64,000 bases of DNA from an uncultured Collinsella sp. (GTDB taxonomy: Bacteria; Actinomycetota; Coriobacteriia; Coriobacteriales; Coriobacteriaceae), in contig CAAENX010000013.1 in NCBI GenBank assembly GCA_900757495.1, positions 67,947-131,946 of the forward strand. The letters are read 5' to 3'. The translations under genes were made by a program, and so were the position numbers. Of this stretch, positions 39,918 through 48,256 are shown piece after piece (the first letter of the stretch is position 1; the number at the start of each line of letters is the position of its first letter). The notes under the pieces were generated by a model. That model saw only the letters and a list, made by a program, of their open reading frames with translations. It made no database searches and was not told the DNA's origin.

Positions 39918-40208
39918 TTACGCAGCGACGGCCTCGTAGACCGTGGCGCCCGAGAAGCTGTCGTGCAGGCTCTTGCCGCAGATCCACGGCAGTTCGACGA
40001 CCTCGCAGACCGTGTTGACCAGCTCGGAGCAGTCAGTAAAGTGGCCCTTATCGTTGAGGGCCTCGCAATCCTGAACACGCCAATAGCCATCGGTGTGCGT
40101 GATGTAGTACTCGTGATCGTTGATCGACACGAAAGCGCGCGTCTTGGAACGCAGCAGCTTCAGAAATCCTTCGAAGTCGGTCTCGACGACATCTCCAGCC
40201 TGGAACAT
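39918..40208 (-). CDS. Small conserved-looking protein of unknown function (96 residues)
   Basis: I do not recognise a family. The protein is acidic, with no signal peptide or membrane helix. It begins MFQAGDVVETDFEGFLKLLR and has the pattern YYITHTDGYWRVQDCEALN and ELVNTVCEVVELPWICGKSL, with four Cys residues. GGAGG lies at proper spacing before the ATG at 40206-40208, and a strong terminator follows, so it is very likely a real, independently transcribed gene. The 291 bases upstream (40209-40499) hold no gene or repeat I can identify. Confidence 0.7.
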   Translation of the reverse strand: MFQAGDVVETDFEGFLKLLRSKTRAFVSINDHEYYITHTDGYWRVQDCEALNDKGHFTDCSELVNTVCEVVELPWICGKSLHDSFSGATVYEAVAA

Positions 40209-40499
40209 GATGTTACCTCCTGGCCCGGCGCCACCATGGCGCGTTGATAAACGTTGGCACTCCTTTAGTAAAACCTTTATCAGAGCTTATGCGCGCATCA
40301 TTTAGGCAAGTGGTAAAAAACCGCAGGGTAGACGGGATAAAACGTTTAATCATCCCACCGGTTTGTCACATTCTGGCTGAAGTTTTATGCAAACCAACTT
40401 TTCCACTTGGTAGCTTGCGTTGTTTGGGGCCGGCTGCGCGATTACGATTTTGGTTCGGCGGGTAAGAACGAGGCATCGAAACCAACGTCAGGAGGACAC

Positions 40500-41027
40500 A
40501 TGGAGACCATCGAGGCGCTCATCCACCGCCGCAGCTGCCGCAAATACAGCGATCGCCCCGTCGAGGCAGAAAAGCTCGCACGCATTATCGAAGCTGGCCA
40601 GTACGCGCCGAGCGGCATGGGACGCCAGCCGGTCACGTTCGTCGCCGTCACCGACCCCGCAACCGTCGAGCACCTCTCGCAGCTCAACGCCCAGGTCATG
40701 GGCAGCGAGGGAGATCCCTTCTACGGCGCCAAGACCGTTGTGGTGGTGCTCGTCGACCGCAGCGTGCCCACGCACCTGGAAGACGGCTCGCTCGCCATGG
40801 GCAACCTGCTCAACGCAGCCTATGCGCTGGGCGTCGATTCGTGTTGGATCCACCGCGCGCACGAGGTCTTTGACTCACCCGAGGGACTGGAACTGCTGGC
40901 CAAGTGGGGTCTGCCCGTCGACGGAAGCCTGCGCGGTGTGGGCAACTGCATTCTGGGCTACGCCGAGGACGCACTCCCCGAGGCAAAGCCACGCCGCGAC
41001 AACGTCGTGTATGTTCCGCCGTTCTAA
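40500..41027 (+). CDS. Nitroreductase-family flavoprotein
   Basis: A 175-residue small nitroreductase: METIEALIHRRSCRKYSDRP (FMN-phosphate-binding R-R-S-x-R), IEAGQYAPSGMGRQPVTFVA, NLLNAAYALGVDSCWIHRAH and LRGVGNCILGYAEDALPEAK, matching the NfsA/FRP-like one-domain class common in gut anaerobes. AGGAGG precedes the ATG at 40500. It is unrelated in detail to the longer nitroreductase at 8711. Substrate unknown. The stop codon lies inside a hairpin (41013-41039). Confidence 0.88.
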   Translation: METIEALIHRRSCRKYSDRPVEAEKLARIIEAGQYAPSGMGRQPVTFVAVTDPATVEHLSQLNAQVMGSEGDPFYGAKTVVVVLVDRSVPTHLEDGSLAMGNLLNAAYALGVDSCWIHRAHEVFDSPEGLELLAKWGLPVDGSLRGVGNCILGYAEDALPEAKPRRDNVVYVPPF

Positions 41028-41039
41028 CGAACGGCGGAC
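41013..41039. terminator. Stop-codon-overlapping hairpin after the nitroreductase
   Basis: GTTCCGCCGTT-CTAAC-GAACGGCGGAC, with the TAA of the gene in the loop. No T-run follows, so terminator function is uncertain. A similar hairpin with a similar downstream CGCTGCGC motif follows larE (53377). Confidence 0.55.
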
Positions 41040-41052
41040 CCGTTGACGCTGC

Positions 41053-41152
41053 GCGGGCCGCATTCACGCCAATCTGACGTTCAATTTCGAGGGCGCGACC
41101 AAAAGGTCAGCGCCCTCTCATTTCACGTCACCTTGGCGCAAATGCGGCCCGC
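41053..41152. repeat. Long double-hairpin element I (28-nt arms, inner hairpin)
   Basis: Arm 41053-41080 (begins GCGGGCCGCATTCACGCCAA) pairs with 41125-41152, about 24 of 28 positions. The 44-nt loop contains GAGGGCGC-GACCAAAAGGTC-AGCGCCCTC, a second hairpin. Same layout as the other long elements but with unrelated sequence. Confidence 0.7.
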
Positions 41153-41208
41153 TCGCTGTTGGTGCCTGACATCGAGTGAGCCACTGTTGGCATCCGGCAC
41201 CTGGGCAG

Positions 41209-42486
41209 CTAATGGACCGGGTGGTAGAAAGTGTCGACGACCGTTTGTTTTACGTTGTCTTGGTCTAGATAAAACTCGGCAAAGGTATCGCCCTGCTGCA
41301 TGGTGCCCTGCAACGTCACGACATCAAACGAAGTCAGGCCGTGCTCGAGCATCGTGGTCGCCAGATAGCTGAACTCATCGAGACCCAAATTGGTCCACGT
41401 ATAGTCGCCCATGGCCTGATACAGGCTGATGAGCATGGCGGGGTTGCTCTTGGCACTGCTGAGCACCTTCGATGCAAACGCCTGCACGTAGCTCACCTGG
41501 CGCGCTGTACGATCCAGCGAAGACGTCAGATTCGTCGTGTCGCGCCACTGCACGTACTTTTCTGCCGTTGTACCAAACAGCGTGGTCTCCTGGCCCTCGA
41601 CAACCGACGTGCCCGGCACAGTCTGCGTAGGCACCAGCGTCACGCCGCCAATGGAGTCATTAATGGGAGCCACGCCCTCGATATTGAGCGTGTAGTAATA
41701 GTCGACCGGAATGTTATCGAGCACGCGCGAGGCAGCGGCGGCCGTCAGCGCCGATGAGTTGTCGCCATCGGTGCCATAGGCAAACTGCAAGCACAGCTGC
41801 TCGGTCACCTGGCCGGCAAACGAACCATTGGAATACGTATCTACGGCAACCATGCTGTCGCGCGGGATGATAATGCCGCGGGCCTCACCCGTGTCGGTAT
41901 TAAGCGCTACGACCATCACGGTATCGGACTGGCCCTTCTGGGTGCCGTCATCGTTATTGCGGCCATCAAAGCCGATAAACGCCACCGTGGCCATATGCTT
42001 GTTGAGCGCATACTTCTTGCCGTTATAGGTAATGGTGTCGCCCTTGGCCTTAATGACCTTTTCGGTCTTTTCCTCAATCTTCTTTTTGCCTTGGTTCACG
42101 CTGTGATTCACAAAGCCCCAGCCGGCAGCAGCAACCGCGCCAATCACGAGCAGCACGATCAGCAGCGTGCGGATACGACGGCGGCGCTTGATGCGCTTAA
42201 TCGACTCTTTGGAGCGTCGACGACGCTGAGGTCCCGCCTCATCAAGCGAAGGCCACTCTGCCTCATCAACAGGCTGCGCCGCAGCTTCATCGGTCTTTAC
42301 CGTTGCGCCGGAGGGAGCCTCGGCCTTGCTCTGGGATTTTTCGTCAGGTTGAGGCGTCGGAGTGCCTTTGGTCTCCCATTGAGGCTCGACAGGCTCCGCC
42401 GCATCCTGAACCTGCTGCTCGGGATTGTCTACTTGATTTTCGTCGGGATCCACCGCATCGATAAAGTGCTTGCCACGGGGGTTCAT
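41209..42486 (-). CDS. LytR-CpsA-Psr (LCP) family envelope protein
   Basis: The 425-residue product has a disordered acidic/Gln-rich cytosolic N-terminus (about 1-100), a basic stretch (RRRRSKESIKRIKRRRRIR), one membrane helix (TLLIVLLVIGAVAAAGWGF), then an extracellular LCP domain: VAFIGFDGRNNDDGTQKGQS followed by DTVMVVALN and GIIIPRDSMVAVDTYSNGSF (Arg/Asp pyrophosphate-binding motif). LCP enzymes transfer lipid-linked glycopolymers to peptidoglycan. It begins two bases after the sortase B gene, so the two are co-transcribed and probably work at the same site of wall assembly. Confidence 0.88.
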   Translation of the reverse strand: MNPRGKHFIDAVDPDENQVDNPEQQVQDAAEPVEPQWETKGTPTPQPDEKSQSKAEAPSGATVKTDEAAAQPVDEAEWPSLDEAGPQRRRRSKESIKRIKRRRRIRTLLIVLLVIGAVAAAGWGFVNHSVNQGKKKIEEKTEKVIKAKGDTITYNGKKYALNKHMATVAFIGFDGRNNDDGTQKGQSDTVMVVALNTDTGEARGIIIPRDSMVAVDTYSNGSFAGQVTEQLCLQFAYGTDGDNSSALTAAAASRVLDNIPVDYYYTLNIEGVAPINDSIGGVTLVPTQTVPGTSVVEGQETTLFGTTAEKYVQWRDTTNLTSSLDRTARQVSYVQAFASKVLSSAKSNPAMLISLYQAMGDYTWTNLGLDEFSYLATTMLEHGLTSFDVVTLQGTMQQGDTFAEFYLDQDNVKQTVVDTFYHPVH

Positions 42487-42488
42487 GA

Positions 42489-43307
42489 CTATTTTGTCTC
42501 CTGGTCGCTTGTTAACACACCGCTCACAATATAGCGCGAGTTGCCCTGGGAGCTATCGAGCATGCAGGTGCTCAACTGCACAACCTTACTATCTGCATCA
42601 AGTGTCACGCCGTCACGTACATTTTTGAGCAATGCGTCCGGATTGCAGACCGAATTAAAGTAGTCCTGGCGCACGGCAGGGTCGGCAAAGTTAAACGAGT
42701 TGAGAATGTGGCGGTCGTCATATTGATAGGCCGAGACAATCTTGTACGTCAAAATATGGCCCGGCGTGTAGATATAGAACTCGCCGTTCTCGTTAAAGAA
42801 GTCCGCGTCCTCAAAGTTATGCAAGTTGTGGAACACACCGCCGTTCACATGGCCGTAGATCACCGTGACGGGATCGCTAAAGTCGCGCGCGTTTGCCATC
42901 TGGCTAAACGCCGTGCCGTAGGGGTCGTACTTGCCGTCCTTGTCGTGGTCCAGATAAAACAGGTCGTCCGTCGTGCTCTGCAGCAAGGGCGTGTTGATAT
43001 CCGCACCCGGAATGTAGAGCCACGCATAGATATCGGCATTCTCTTGAATGAGCGGAGCGAAGTCGATGGGGTTGTCCGGCAGCTCCTTGCCCTTTGATTC
43101 GACCTTCGTGGCAGGCTTGCCCGTCGCACTCATCTCCTCGGCGCGCTGCTGCTCTAGATGATTCATATAGAGCACGTAGCCGCCGCAGCCGACTGCGACC
43201 AGCAACAACACTACGAAAACGCCCTTGAGTATCGTGGCGCGACGCTTTTTGTCCGAGTCGTCCATATGCTTAACTTCCATATGCTTGCCCTGCGGCTGCT
43301 GTGCCAT
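42489..43307 (-). CDS. srtB: Class B sortase
   Basis: The 272-residue product has one N-terminal helix (VFVVLLLVAVGCGGYVLYM). Sortase-B motifs follow: ENADIYAWLYIPGADINTPL, VIYGHVNGGVFHNLHNFED (catalytic His), VQLSTCMLDSSQGNSRYIVS with catalytic Cys and Arg. Class B sortases attach proteins with NPQTN- or LPxTG-like signals, or pilin bases, to the wall. I chose the ATG at 43305-43307 (AAGGGAAC upstream), although two later ATGs (10 and 15 codons in) are possible. It is followed by the LCP gene; just upstream is a small secreted protein with a SPATG end, a candidate substrate. Confidence 0.92.
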   Translation of the reverse strand: MAQQPQGKHMEVKHMDDSDKKRRATILKGVFVVLLLVAVGCGGYVLYMNHLEQQRAEEMSATGKPATKVESKGKELPDNPIDFAPLIQENADIYAWLYIPGADINTPLLQSTTDDLFYLDHDKDGKYDPYGTAFSQMANARDFSDPVTVIYGHVNGGVFHNLHNFEDADFFNENGEFYIYTPGHILTYKIVSAYQYDDRHILNSFNFADPAVRQDYFNSVCNPDALLKNVRDGVTLDADSKVVQLSTCMLDSSQGNSRYIVSGVLTSDQETK

Positions 43308-43334
43308 GGTGTTCCCTTACCCTATAAATCGGTC

Positions 43335-43364
43335 AAAAAAAGGACCCGCACAAGTACGGGTCCT
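43335..43364 (-). terminator. Intrinsic terminator of the SPATG surface protein gene
   Basis: On the minus strand AGGACCCGTACTTGTGCGGG closes with TCCT and is followed by TTTTTTTGACC. It separates this gene from srtB. Confidence 0.92.
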
Positions 43365-43393
43365 CAAATCTTACGGTTGAAACCGTGTGTGTG

Positions 43394-43957
43394 CTAGTTG
43401 TTCTTGCGAAGAGCAACAAAAGCGCAGGCAGCGCCAGCAGCGGCAACAGCAGCCACGGCGGCAACAGCGGTGGTGTTCACACCGGTAGCCGGGGACTTAG
43501 CACCGTTGTCGGTGGTAGCAGCGCCAGCAGCGGTCTTCTCGGCCACAATGGTGTAGATGGAGAGCTTGGTGACCTTAAAGACAACGTTACCGTTGTTGTC
43601 GGCGGTCAGGTTCAGCTGATCCGTAGTGCCGTCGTTGTGCTGGACATAGACGGTAACCTTAGCGTTGGCGTAAGCCTTGCCAAGGGTGAAGGTGACGGTC
43701 AGCGGGTTGGACTCGGAAACGGTGCCGGCCTGGGACTCGGTGATCTCGAAGGAAGCGACCACGTTGGCGTTGGCAGGGGTGCCCTCGGCGTTCTTGGGGG
43801 TGGAAGCAACCTTGACGTTAGCGTTGTTAACGCTGGCGGTCACGTTGTTGGCACCGGTGACGGTGGTGTTGGCAGGGCTCGGGGCGGCGAAAGCAGCCAC
43901 GGGCAGAGCCAGGGCAAGAGCGAGAACGCTCAGTGCTGCCATGAATCTCTTCTTCAT
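43394..43957 (-). CDS. Small secreted surface protein with SPATG sorting-like signal
   Basis: The 187-residue product has a clear signal peptide (ALSVLALALALPVAAFAAPS), a Thr/Asn/Val-rich beta domain (TFTLGKAYANAKVTVYVQHN), and the end GAKSPATGVNTTAVAAVAAV followed by a hydrophobic stretch and ALRKNN. The SPATG-hydrophobic-basic layout is that of a sortase substrate. The highly biased, repeated codon use suggests high expression. It lies just upstream of srtB on the same strand but has its own terminator, so sortase is co-located rather than strictly co-transcribed. Confidence 0.85.
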   Translation of the reverse strand: MKKRFMAALSVLALALALPVAAFAAPSPANTTVTGANNVTASVNNANVKVASTPKNAEGTPANANVVASFEITESQAGTVSESNPLTVTFTLGKAYANAKVTVYVQHNDGTTDQLNLTADNNGNVVFKVTKLSIYTIVAEKTAAGAATTDNGAKSPATGVNTTAVAAVAAVAAAGAACAFVALRKNN

Positions 43958-44116
43958 GTTAGGTACTCCTCAACTTGCAGCTTGTGGACCTTTAAGTGCC
44001 TAGTAGTATAGCCTTTTTTACAAATTGTGACTAATAAGTTCTATATGAAACAACATTGCTGCTTTTTTGCTCACTCATTGGCCCCAAACAGTGACTTAGT
44101 GTGATGGTTCTGTGAC

Positions 44117-44701
44117 TTATTGGCCTTGCGTTACGGGCGCGATCTGCGAGCCCGCGCCGTTTGCACTGGTTTCGCTATCCTCGCTGTCCGCATCCTCGCC
44201 CTTTTGGGCATCGGCGATCGTTGCGGCAGCGGCAACAATACCGCGCTGAGGTGCCACGCCTGTCTGTGCCTGAGCGCCCTCGACAAGCTCCGTGCCGGCA
44301 TGCGCGAGCTCAGCAGATTTGAACATCGCACTCAGGTCGACCCCGCCGCCAGCATAGCCGAGTGCGGCAAGTGCGATCACAATCACCGCAACAACAACTG
44401 CAATCGGCACATAACGATGCCAGCCAGCAGGATTGAGCCCACTGCGGCGAGCCGCACCGCGGCTAATGTAGCCCAGCGTTCCGTCGTGCTTGAGCTTAGA
44501 GCCCACCACGCGCTTGCGCCCCCGCAGCGACGACTCGGCCTGCATGGCCAAGCGAGCGCTTGCCGAAGGATAGCCGTATTTGGTGCGCTTGAACGAACCG
44601 TCGAACCCCGACGCGTGCTTGCCCCACGTCCGGGACGTCGTGCGGCGGTTAACTGGAGCCACGCTCCGTCTATTCCGGTTTGGTCTTGAAGTCTCCGCCA
44701 T
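44117..44701 (-). CDS. Single-pass membrane protein of unknown function
   Basis: I do not recognise a family. The 194-residue product has a very basic, Arg/Ser-rich cytosolic N-terminus (about 1-95, for example RRSVAPVNRRTTSRTWGKHA), one membrane helix (YVPIAVVVAVIVIALAALGY) and an acidic Ala/Gly-rich extracytoplasmic tail ending in QIAPVTQGQ. I chose the ATG at 44699-44701 (GGGGG upstream) rather than the upstream frame. It might interact with nucleic acid or wall precursors; this is speculation. A 159-base gap to the SPATG gene shows no terminator. Confidence 0.6.
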   Translation of the reverse strand: MAETSRPNRNRRSVAPVNRRTTSRTWGKHASGFDGSFKRTKYGYPSASARLAMQAESSLRGRKRVVGSKLKHDGTLGYISRGAARRSGLNPAGWHRYVPIAVVVAVIVIALAALGYAGGGVDLSAMFKSAELAHAGTELVEGAQAQTGVAPQRGIVAAAATIADAQKGEDADSEDSETSANGAGSQIAPVTQGQ

Positions 44702-44785
44702 ACGCCCCCGCACGCCGTAACGCAATCGAAACATTACCGCTTTGGACTGTAGCACACGCGCCGCACGCGGTCACGGGTGCCTCGC

Positions 44786-46003
44786 TCAGCGGTCGTCGTC
44801 CTTCAACAAGCGCCACAGGGTCGTGCGGCTTATTCCCAGCACCTCGGCAGCGCGGGTCCGGTTGCCCTGAAGGTAGCCTACGACCAGCCGCGCGATGTCG
44901 CGTTCGGTATCGGCCAGTGGTCGCAGGATATACAGGTCGCTTTCGAGCGTCGGAGCGCCAAAGGTTGCGGTTTTGATGACGTCCTCCTGGGCGAGCACCT
45001 CCTCCGCCACCGCGCGCTCCGCCACACCCGACCCTACTAATATATAGAGTCGTTCCGAGACCTCGCGAAGCTGCAGATAGTTACGTGGCCAGCGATAACA
45101 GTTGAGCGTCGAGGCGGCCTCCTCGGACATACTCGGAGCGGCAGTTCCAAAGACATCTGACAGATACGACAAATACTGCGCAACCTTTTTCGATGCGCCA
45201 CCCTGCTCGGCAATCGCAGGCGCCACACTTACTGCGCACGCCAAGCGCTCGGTTACAAAAGCGGCCTGATCGCTTTCGCCACCGCCCGGCATATCGTTTG
45301 CCGTCAGAACCACATGGCAACGTGTGGCCAGCGCCGTGTCGGTCATCGTAGAGACAAGCTCGCGCAGGCGCTGCGGCGAAAGTGCATGCCAGCCGCCAAT
45401 ACAAAGGGTCAGCCTTGCCTGGAACAGCGGCGATTCCGAACTTTTGAGCAGATGTCGCCACCCGCGATCCGTGAGCTCGTCAAGCGCCACGGACACAAAG
45501 GGTTCGTCAGCATAAGGCCCATCCAGATAGAGGCGTTTTGCAATCTCTGCCTGGCCAGCACCCAGCTCGCCCTCCAACATGAGGGGCACGCCGCGGGCAT
45601 AGCTTTCGCAGACGGGGCCAGCGACTGCAGCGGCACCCTCGACAATGCCGTACGCGCTCGCCTCATAGCGCGCCTCGACCCCATCTGCGTTAAGCCACTC
45701 AATACCCGCGTGTGCCGCCACACCGTGCACCTCGCGGACCACGACCACCCAAAGCGCGCCGTATTCCTTGGCGACCGGACGCACCGCGAGGCTCAAGCGC
45801 CCTCCCGCATGCCCCATCACCAGGCGCGTGCCATTGCCCACGCGCCCCAGGCGCTCGGCGACAAATGCCGCGACATCTTGCTCGAGCGCGACATCATCCA
45901 TGGTCGAAATCGCCACGTGTCCATGCCCATCGATTGCCAACGCCGAGGCCCCGGCAGCAGCCAGGGCCTCGATCAAGATTTGTAGCTTGGCGTCACTGTT
46001 CAT
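44786..46003 (-). CDS. NtrC-like transcriptional regulator with degenerate AAA+ domain and Fis-type HTH
   Basis: The 405-residue product ends with a clear Fis-type helix-turn-helix (GNRTRAAEVLGISRTTLWRL). The central 230 residues align in order with a sigma-54 activator AAA+ domain: a P-loop-like GELGAGQAEIAKRLYLDGPY where GK-(S/T) is missing, VSVALDEL, and a C-terminal helical part WPRNYLQLREVSERLYIL. The sigma-54-contacting GAFTGA loop and an intact Walker A are absent. The N-terminal about 150 residues are PAS/GAF-like and unassigned. High-GC Gram-positives usually lack sigma-54, so it probably acts as an ordinary DNA-binding regulator. The ATG at 46001-46003 has a weak GAGGACGGGG upstream. 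Confidence 0.75.
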   Translation of the reverse strand: MNSDAKLQILIEALAAAGASALAIDGHGHVAISTMDDVALEQDVAAFVAERLGRVGNGTRLVMGHAGGRLSLAVRPVAKEYGALWVVVVREVHGVAAHAGIEWLNADGVEARYEASAYGIVEGAAAVAGPVCESYARGVPLMLEGELGAGQAEIAKRLYLDGPYADEPFVSVALDELTDRGWRHLLKSSESPLFQARLTLCIGGWHALSPQRLRELVSTMTDTALATRCHVVLTANDMPGGGESDQAAFVTERLACAVSVAPAIAEQGGASKKVAQYLSYLSDVFGTAAPSMSEEAASTLNCYRWPRNYLQLREVSERLYILVGSGVAERAVAEEVLAQEDVIKTATFGAPTLESDLYILRPLADTERDIARLVVGYLQGNRTRAAEVLGISRTTLWRLLKDDDR

Positions 46004-46268
46004 ATTGCGCCCCGTCCTCGGCGCCACGCCGCCACCGACGGCTGCGCGGTCGAGTGTTTCAAAATTGAACGATATTGCTCACCAAACACTATAGGGCAGA
46101 AGCCGCCGTCCTGCGAGTATATGAGTTGCCCCGCATCGCCATCCTGGCGGGGCGATAAGAGCTCTTCGGGACTTATAAACCTGCGGACAAGCCATACCCG
46201 CAAGAGCTCCTATCGCTCCACCGCGAGGATGCGCTTGCCAGCATGCAGCATGCAAATTGGCTACTTCT
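46004..46268. other. Intergenic region with GCCCCGC hairpin
   Basis: A hairpin GCCCCGC / GCGGGGC lies near 46131-46156, and AAGAGCTC occurs twice (46164-46183 area and 46201). A minus-strand frame of 67 codons (46000-46203) covers it but has no ribosome-binding site or recognisable family, so I do not call it a gene. Confidence 0.4.
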
Positions 46269-47303
46269 CTACCAGATTCCCAGCACGTGCTGCATCCCCA
46301 AACTCATGCACGCAATGCCAATCCAGCAGCAAAAGCCCAATGCGATGGGCTTGCCGCCCTTTTTGACCAGCTCGACGATATCGGTATTAAAGCCAATAGC
46401 CGCCATAGCCATCACGATAAAGAACTTCGACATCTCCTTGATAGGCGCCGTAACGGATGCAGGAAGCTGAAGCACCGTGGTGATTACGCTCGCCAGCACA
46501 AAGAACAGCACGAACATGGGAAACGCGCGTTTAAGCGAGAACGTGCTTTTGGCGTCGCCGCCGGCCTTGCGCGCCAGATGCATCTGCCAGCATGCGAGCA
46601 CCAACGTAATGGGAATAATGGCCAGCGTCCTGGTGAGCTTGACCACTGTGGCGCTTTCGAGCACATTGGCGCCGGGATGCATGCTGTCCCAGGCGCTCGC
46701 CGCAGCCGTTACCGACGAGGTGTCGTTGATGGCGGTGCCGGCAAACAGGCCAAAGCCCTCGTTGGTCAGCCCGAGCATGCCGCCGAGCGTCGGAAACACG
46801 AGCGCCGCGATAACGTTAAACAGGAAGATGACCGAAATAGCCTGGGCAATCTCGCGATCGTCGGCATCGATGACGGGCGCGGTCGCGGCGATGGCAGAAC
46901 CGCCGCAAATCGACGAACCCACACCCACAAGCGTCGCAATCTTGCCCGGCACGTTCATAACGCGGCAGAGCACGAAGGCGATGACAAGCGAGGTCGAGAT
47001 CGTCGCCACGATAATCGGCAGCGACTGGGCGCCCTTGGACAGAATCTGGGAGAGGTTCATGCCAAAGCCAAGCAGGATAACCGCGTACTGTAAGACTTTT
47101 TTGGACGTATAAGTGACGCCGGCAGCGAGCTGTTCGCGACGATTCTTGGGAAAGACAAGTGCCAGAACCATGCCAAGGAGGATGGCAAATACCGGCCCGC
47201 CGACCACCTCAATCTGTTTGCCGAGCAACGTCGCGGGGATGGCGATGATCAGGCAGAACAAAACGCCCTTCCAGCGCTCGCGTACGATATTCGCCAGTTG
47301 CAT
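46269..47303 (-). CDS. YeiH/YadS-type putative sulfate exporter family membrane protein
   Basis: The 344-residue product has about ten membrane helices. It shows the UPF0324 (Cons_hypoth698) pattern: GGPVFAILLGMVLALVFPKN near the start, VGVGSSICGGSAIAATAPVI (invariant CGGSAIAA), FAGTAINDTSSVTAAASAWD and LTRTLAIIPITLVLACWQMH. Members such as E. coli YeiH are thought to export sulfate or sulfite-like anions; the substrate here is unproven. It is divergent from a GntR regulator, the usual pairing for a substrate-controlled exporter. Confidence 0.88.
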   Translation of the reverse strand: MQLANIVRERWKGVLFCLIIAIPATLLGKQIEVVGGPVFAILLGMVLALVFPKNRREQLAAGVTYTSKKVLQYAVILLGFGMNLSQILSKGAQSLPIIVATISTSLVIAFVLCRVMNVPGKIATLVGVGSSICGGSAIAATAPVIDADDREIAQAISVIFLFNVIAALVFPTLGGMLGLTNEGFGLFAGTAINDTSSVTAAASAWDSMHPGANVLESATVVKLTRTLAIIPITLVLACWQMHLARKAGGDAKSTFSLKRAFPMFVLFFVLASVITTVLQLPASVTAPIKEMSKFFIVMAMAAIGFNTDIVELVKKGGKPIALGFCCWIGIACMSLGMQHVLGIW

Positions 47304-47466
47304 ATGGGATTCCTTCTTTCTATTTCACGTTTGCGACGGCTAATGATACGGCAACGCTAAGCGCAATCCCGCGCAAACGCAGGCAAAGATGTCGCAAAAG
47401 TTCTCGGACAGCGATTGAATTACCCACCGCGGAGGGCTGACTCGCGGCATAATAAACAACTGACAT

Positions 47467-48198
47467 ATGAGTGTGAATGAACGGTTGCGAGGCGCTATGG
47501 AAGAATCGATGCACATCGGCGAGCAGGAAACGAGCCTACAGGACCAGTCCTACCACACCATTCGACGCAAAATCGTCTACCTGGACTACAAGCCGGGCGA
47601 AAAGCTGGGCGTTAAACAGCTTTGCGACGACCTGGATATGGGGCGCACCCCTGTGCGCGAGGCGCTGGTGCGTCTGGCGCAAGAGGGCCTGGTGCGCACC
47701 GTACCCCAAAGCGGCACCTATGTCTCGCCCATCAACCTCACCCTTGCCGAAAGCGCCTGCTACATTCGCGAGCACCTGGAAAAGCAGGTGATTGTGGAAT
47801 GCTGCGCACGTGCCACCTCGGCGGGTATCGAGCAGCTCGACCGCACCATCGCACTGCAGGAAAAGGCGATGGCCGAAGAGGATCGCATAGGCTTCTTTTT
47901 GAGCGACAACCTCATGCATCGCATGATCTTTAGCATCGCATGCCGCAGCACCGTGTGGTCGTGGCTCGAGGAGACCAATGCCGACCTTGAGCGCTTCCGC
48001 TGGTTGCGCGCCGCCACGCAGGTTCTCGACAATCAGGACATCGTGAACGAGCACAAGCAGATTCGCCGCGCTATCGCCGGTCGCGACCCCATCGAAGCGA
48101 GCTTTTTGGTCAGCAAGCACCTGCACATGATGTTCCGCAACCAAACCGAAGTTCTGGATCAATATCCCGAGTACTTCGAGACCAGCAAGCTCCGCTAA
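47467..48198 (+). CDS. GntR-family (FCD) transcriptional regulator
   Basis: The 243-residue product has an N-terminal wHTH (QSYHTIRRKIVYLDYKPGEK, then DLDMGRTPVREALVRLAQEG, LVRTVPQSGTYVSPI) and a C-terminal helical FCD domain with the metal/ligand His pattern (LMHRMIFSIACR, NEHKQIRRAI, VSKHLHMMF). FCD members often respond to organic acids. An alternative start at 47497 (ATGGAAGAATCG) has GCGAGG five bases upstream and is equally plausible. Divergent from the YeiH-type exporter, its likely target. The last 30 bases of the gene are duplicated 48 bases downstream. Confidence 0.85.
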   Translation: MSVNERLRGAMEESMHIGEQETSLQDQSYHTIRRKIVYLDYKPGEKLGVKQLCDDLDMGRTPVREALVRLAQEGLVRTVPQSGTYVSPINLTLAESACYIREHLEKQVIVECCARATSAGIEQLDRTIALQEKAMAEEDRIGFFLSDNLMHRMIFSIACRSTVWSWLEETNADLERFRWLRAATQVLDNQDIVNEHKQIRRAIAGRDPIEASFLVSKHLHMMFRNQTEVLDQYPEYFETSKLR

Positions 48199-48256
48199 CC
48201 TGCCAAAAAGGGACAGGTTTATTTCGAAACCAGCAAACTCCGCTAACCCGCCAAAA
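48173..48256 (+). repeat. 48-bp direct duplication of the gntR 3' end with REP centre
   Basis: TTCGAGACCAGCAAGCTCCG at 48175 recurs as TTCGAAACCAGCAAACTCCG at 48223, with CTAACCTGCCAAAA / CTAACCCGCCAAAA following each. Between them lies AGGGACAGGTTTATT, the centre of the CCTGCCAAAATAAACC repeat family. Confidence 0.8.

Noticed and set aside
46000..46203. A 67-codon minus-strand frame before the NtrC-like gene
   Set aside because: Overlaps a hairpin, lacks a ribosome-binding site, and shows no recognisable family; could be a leader, but support is too weak.
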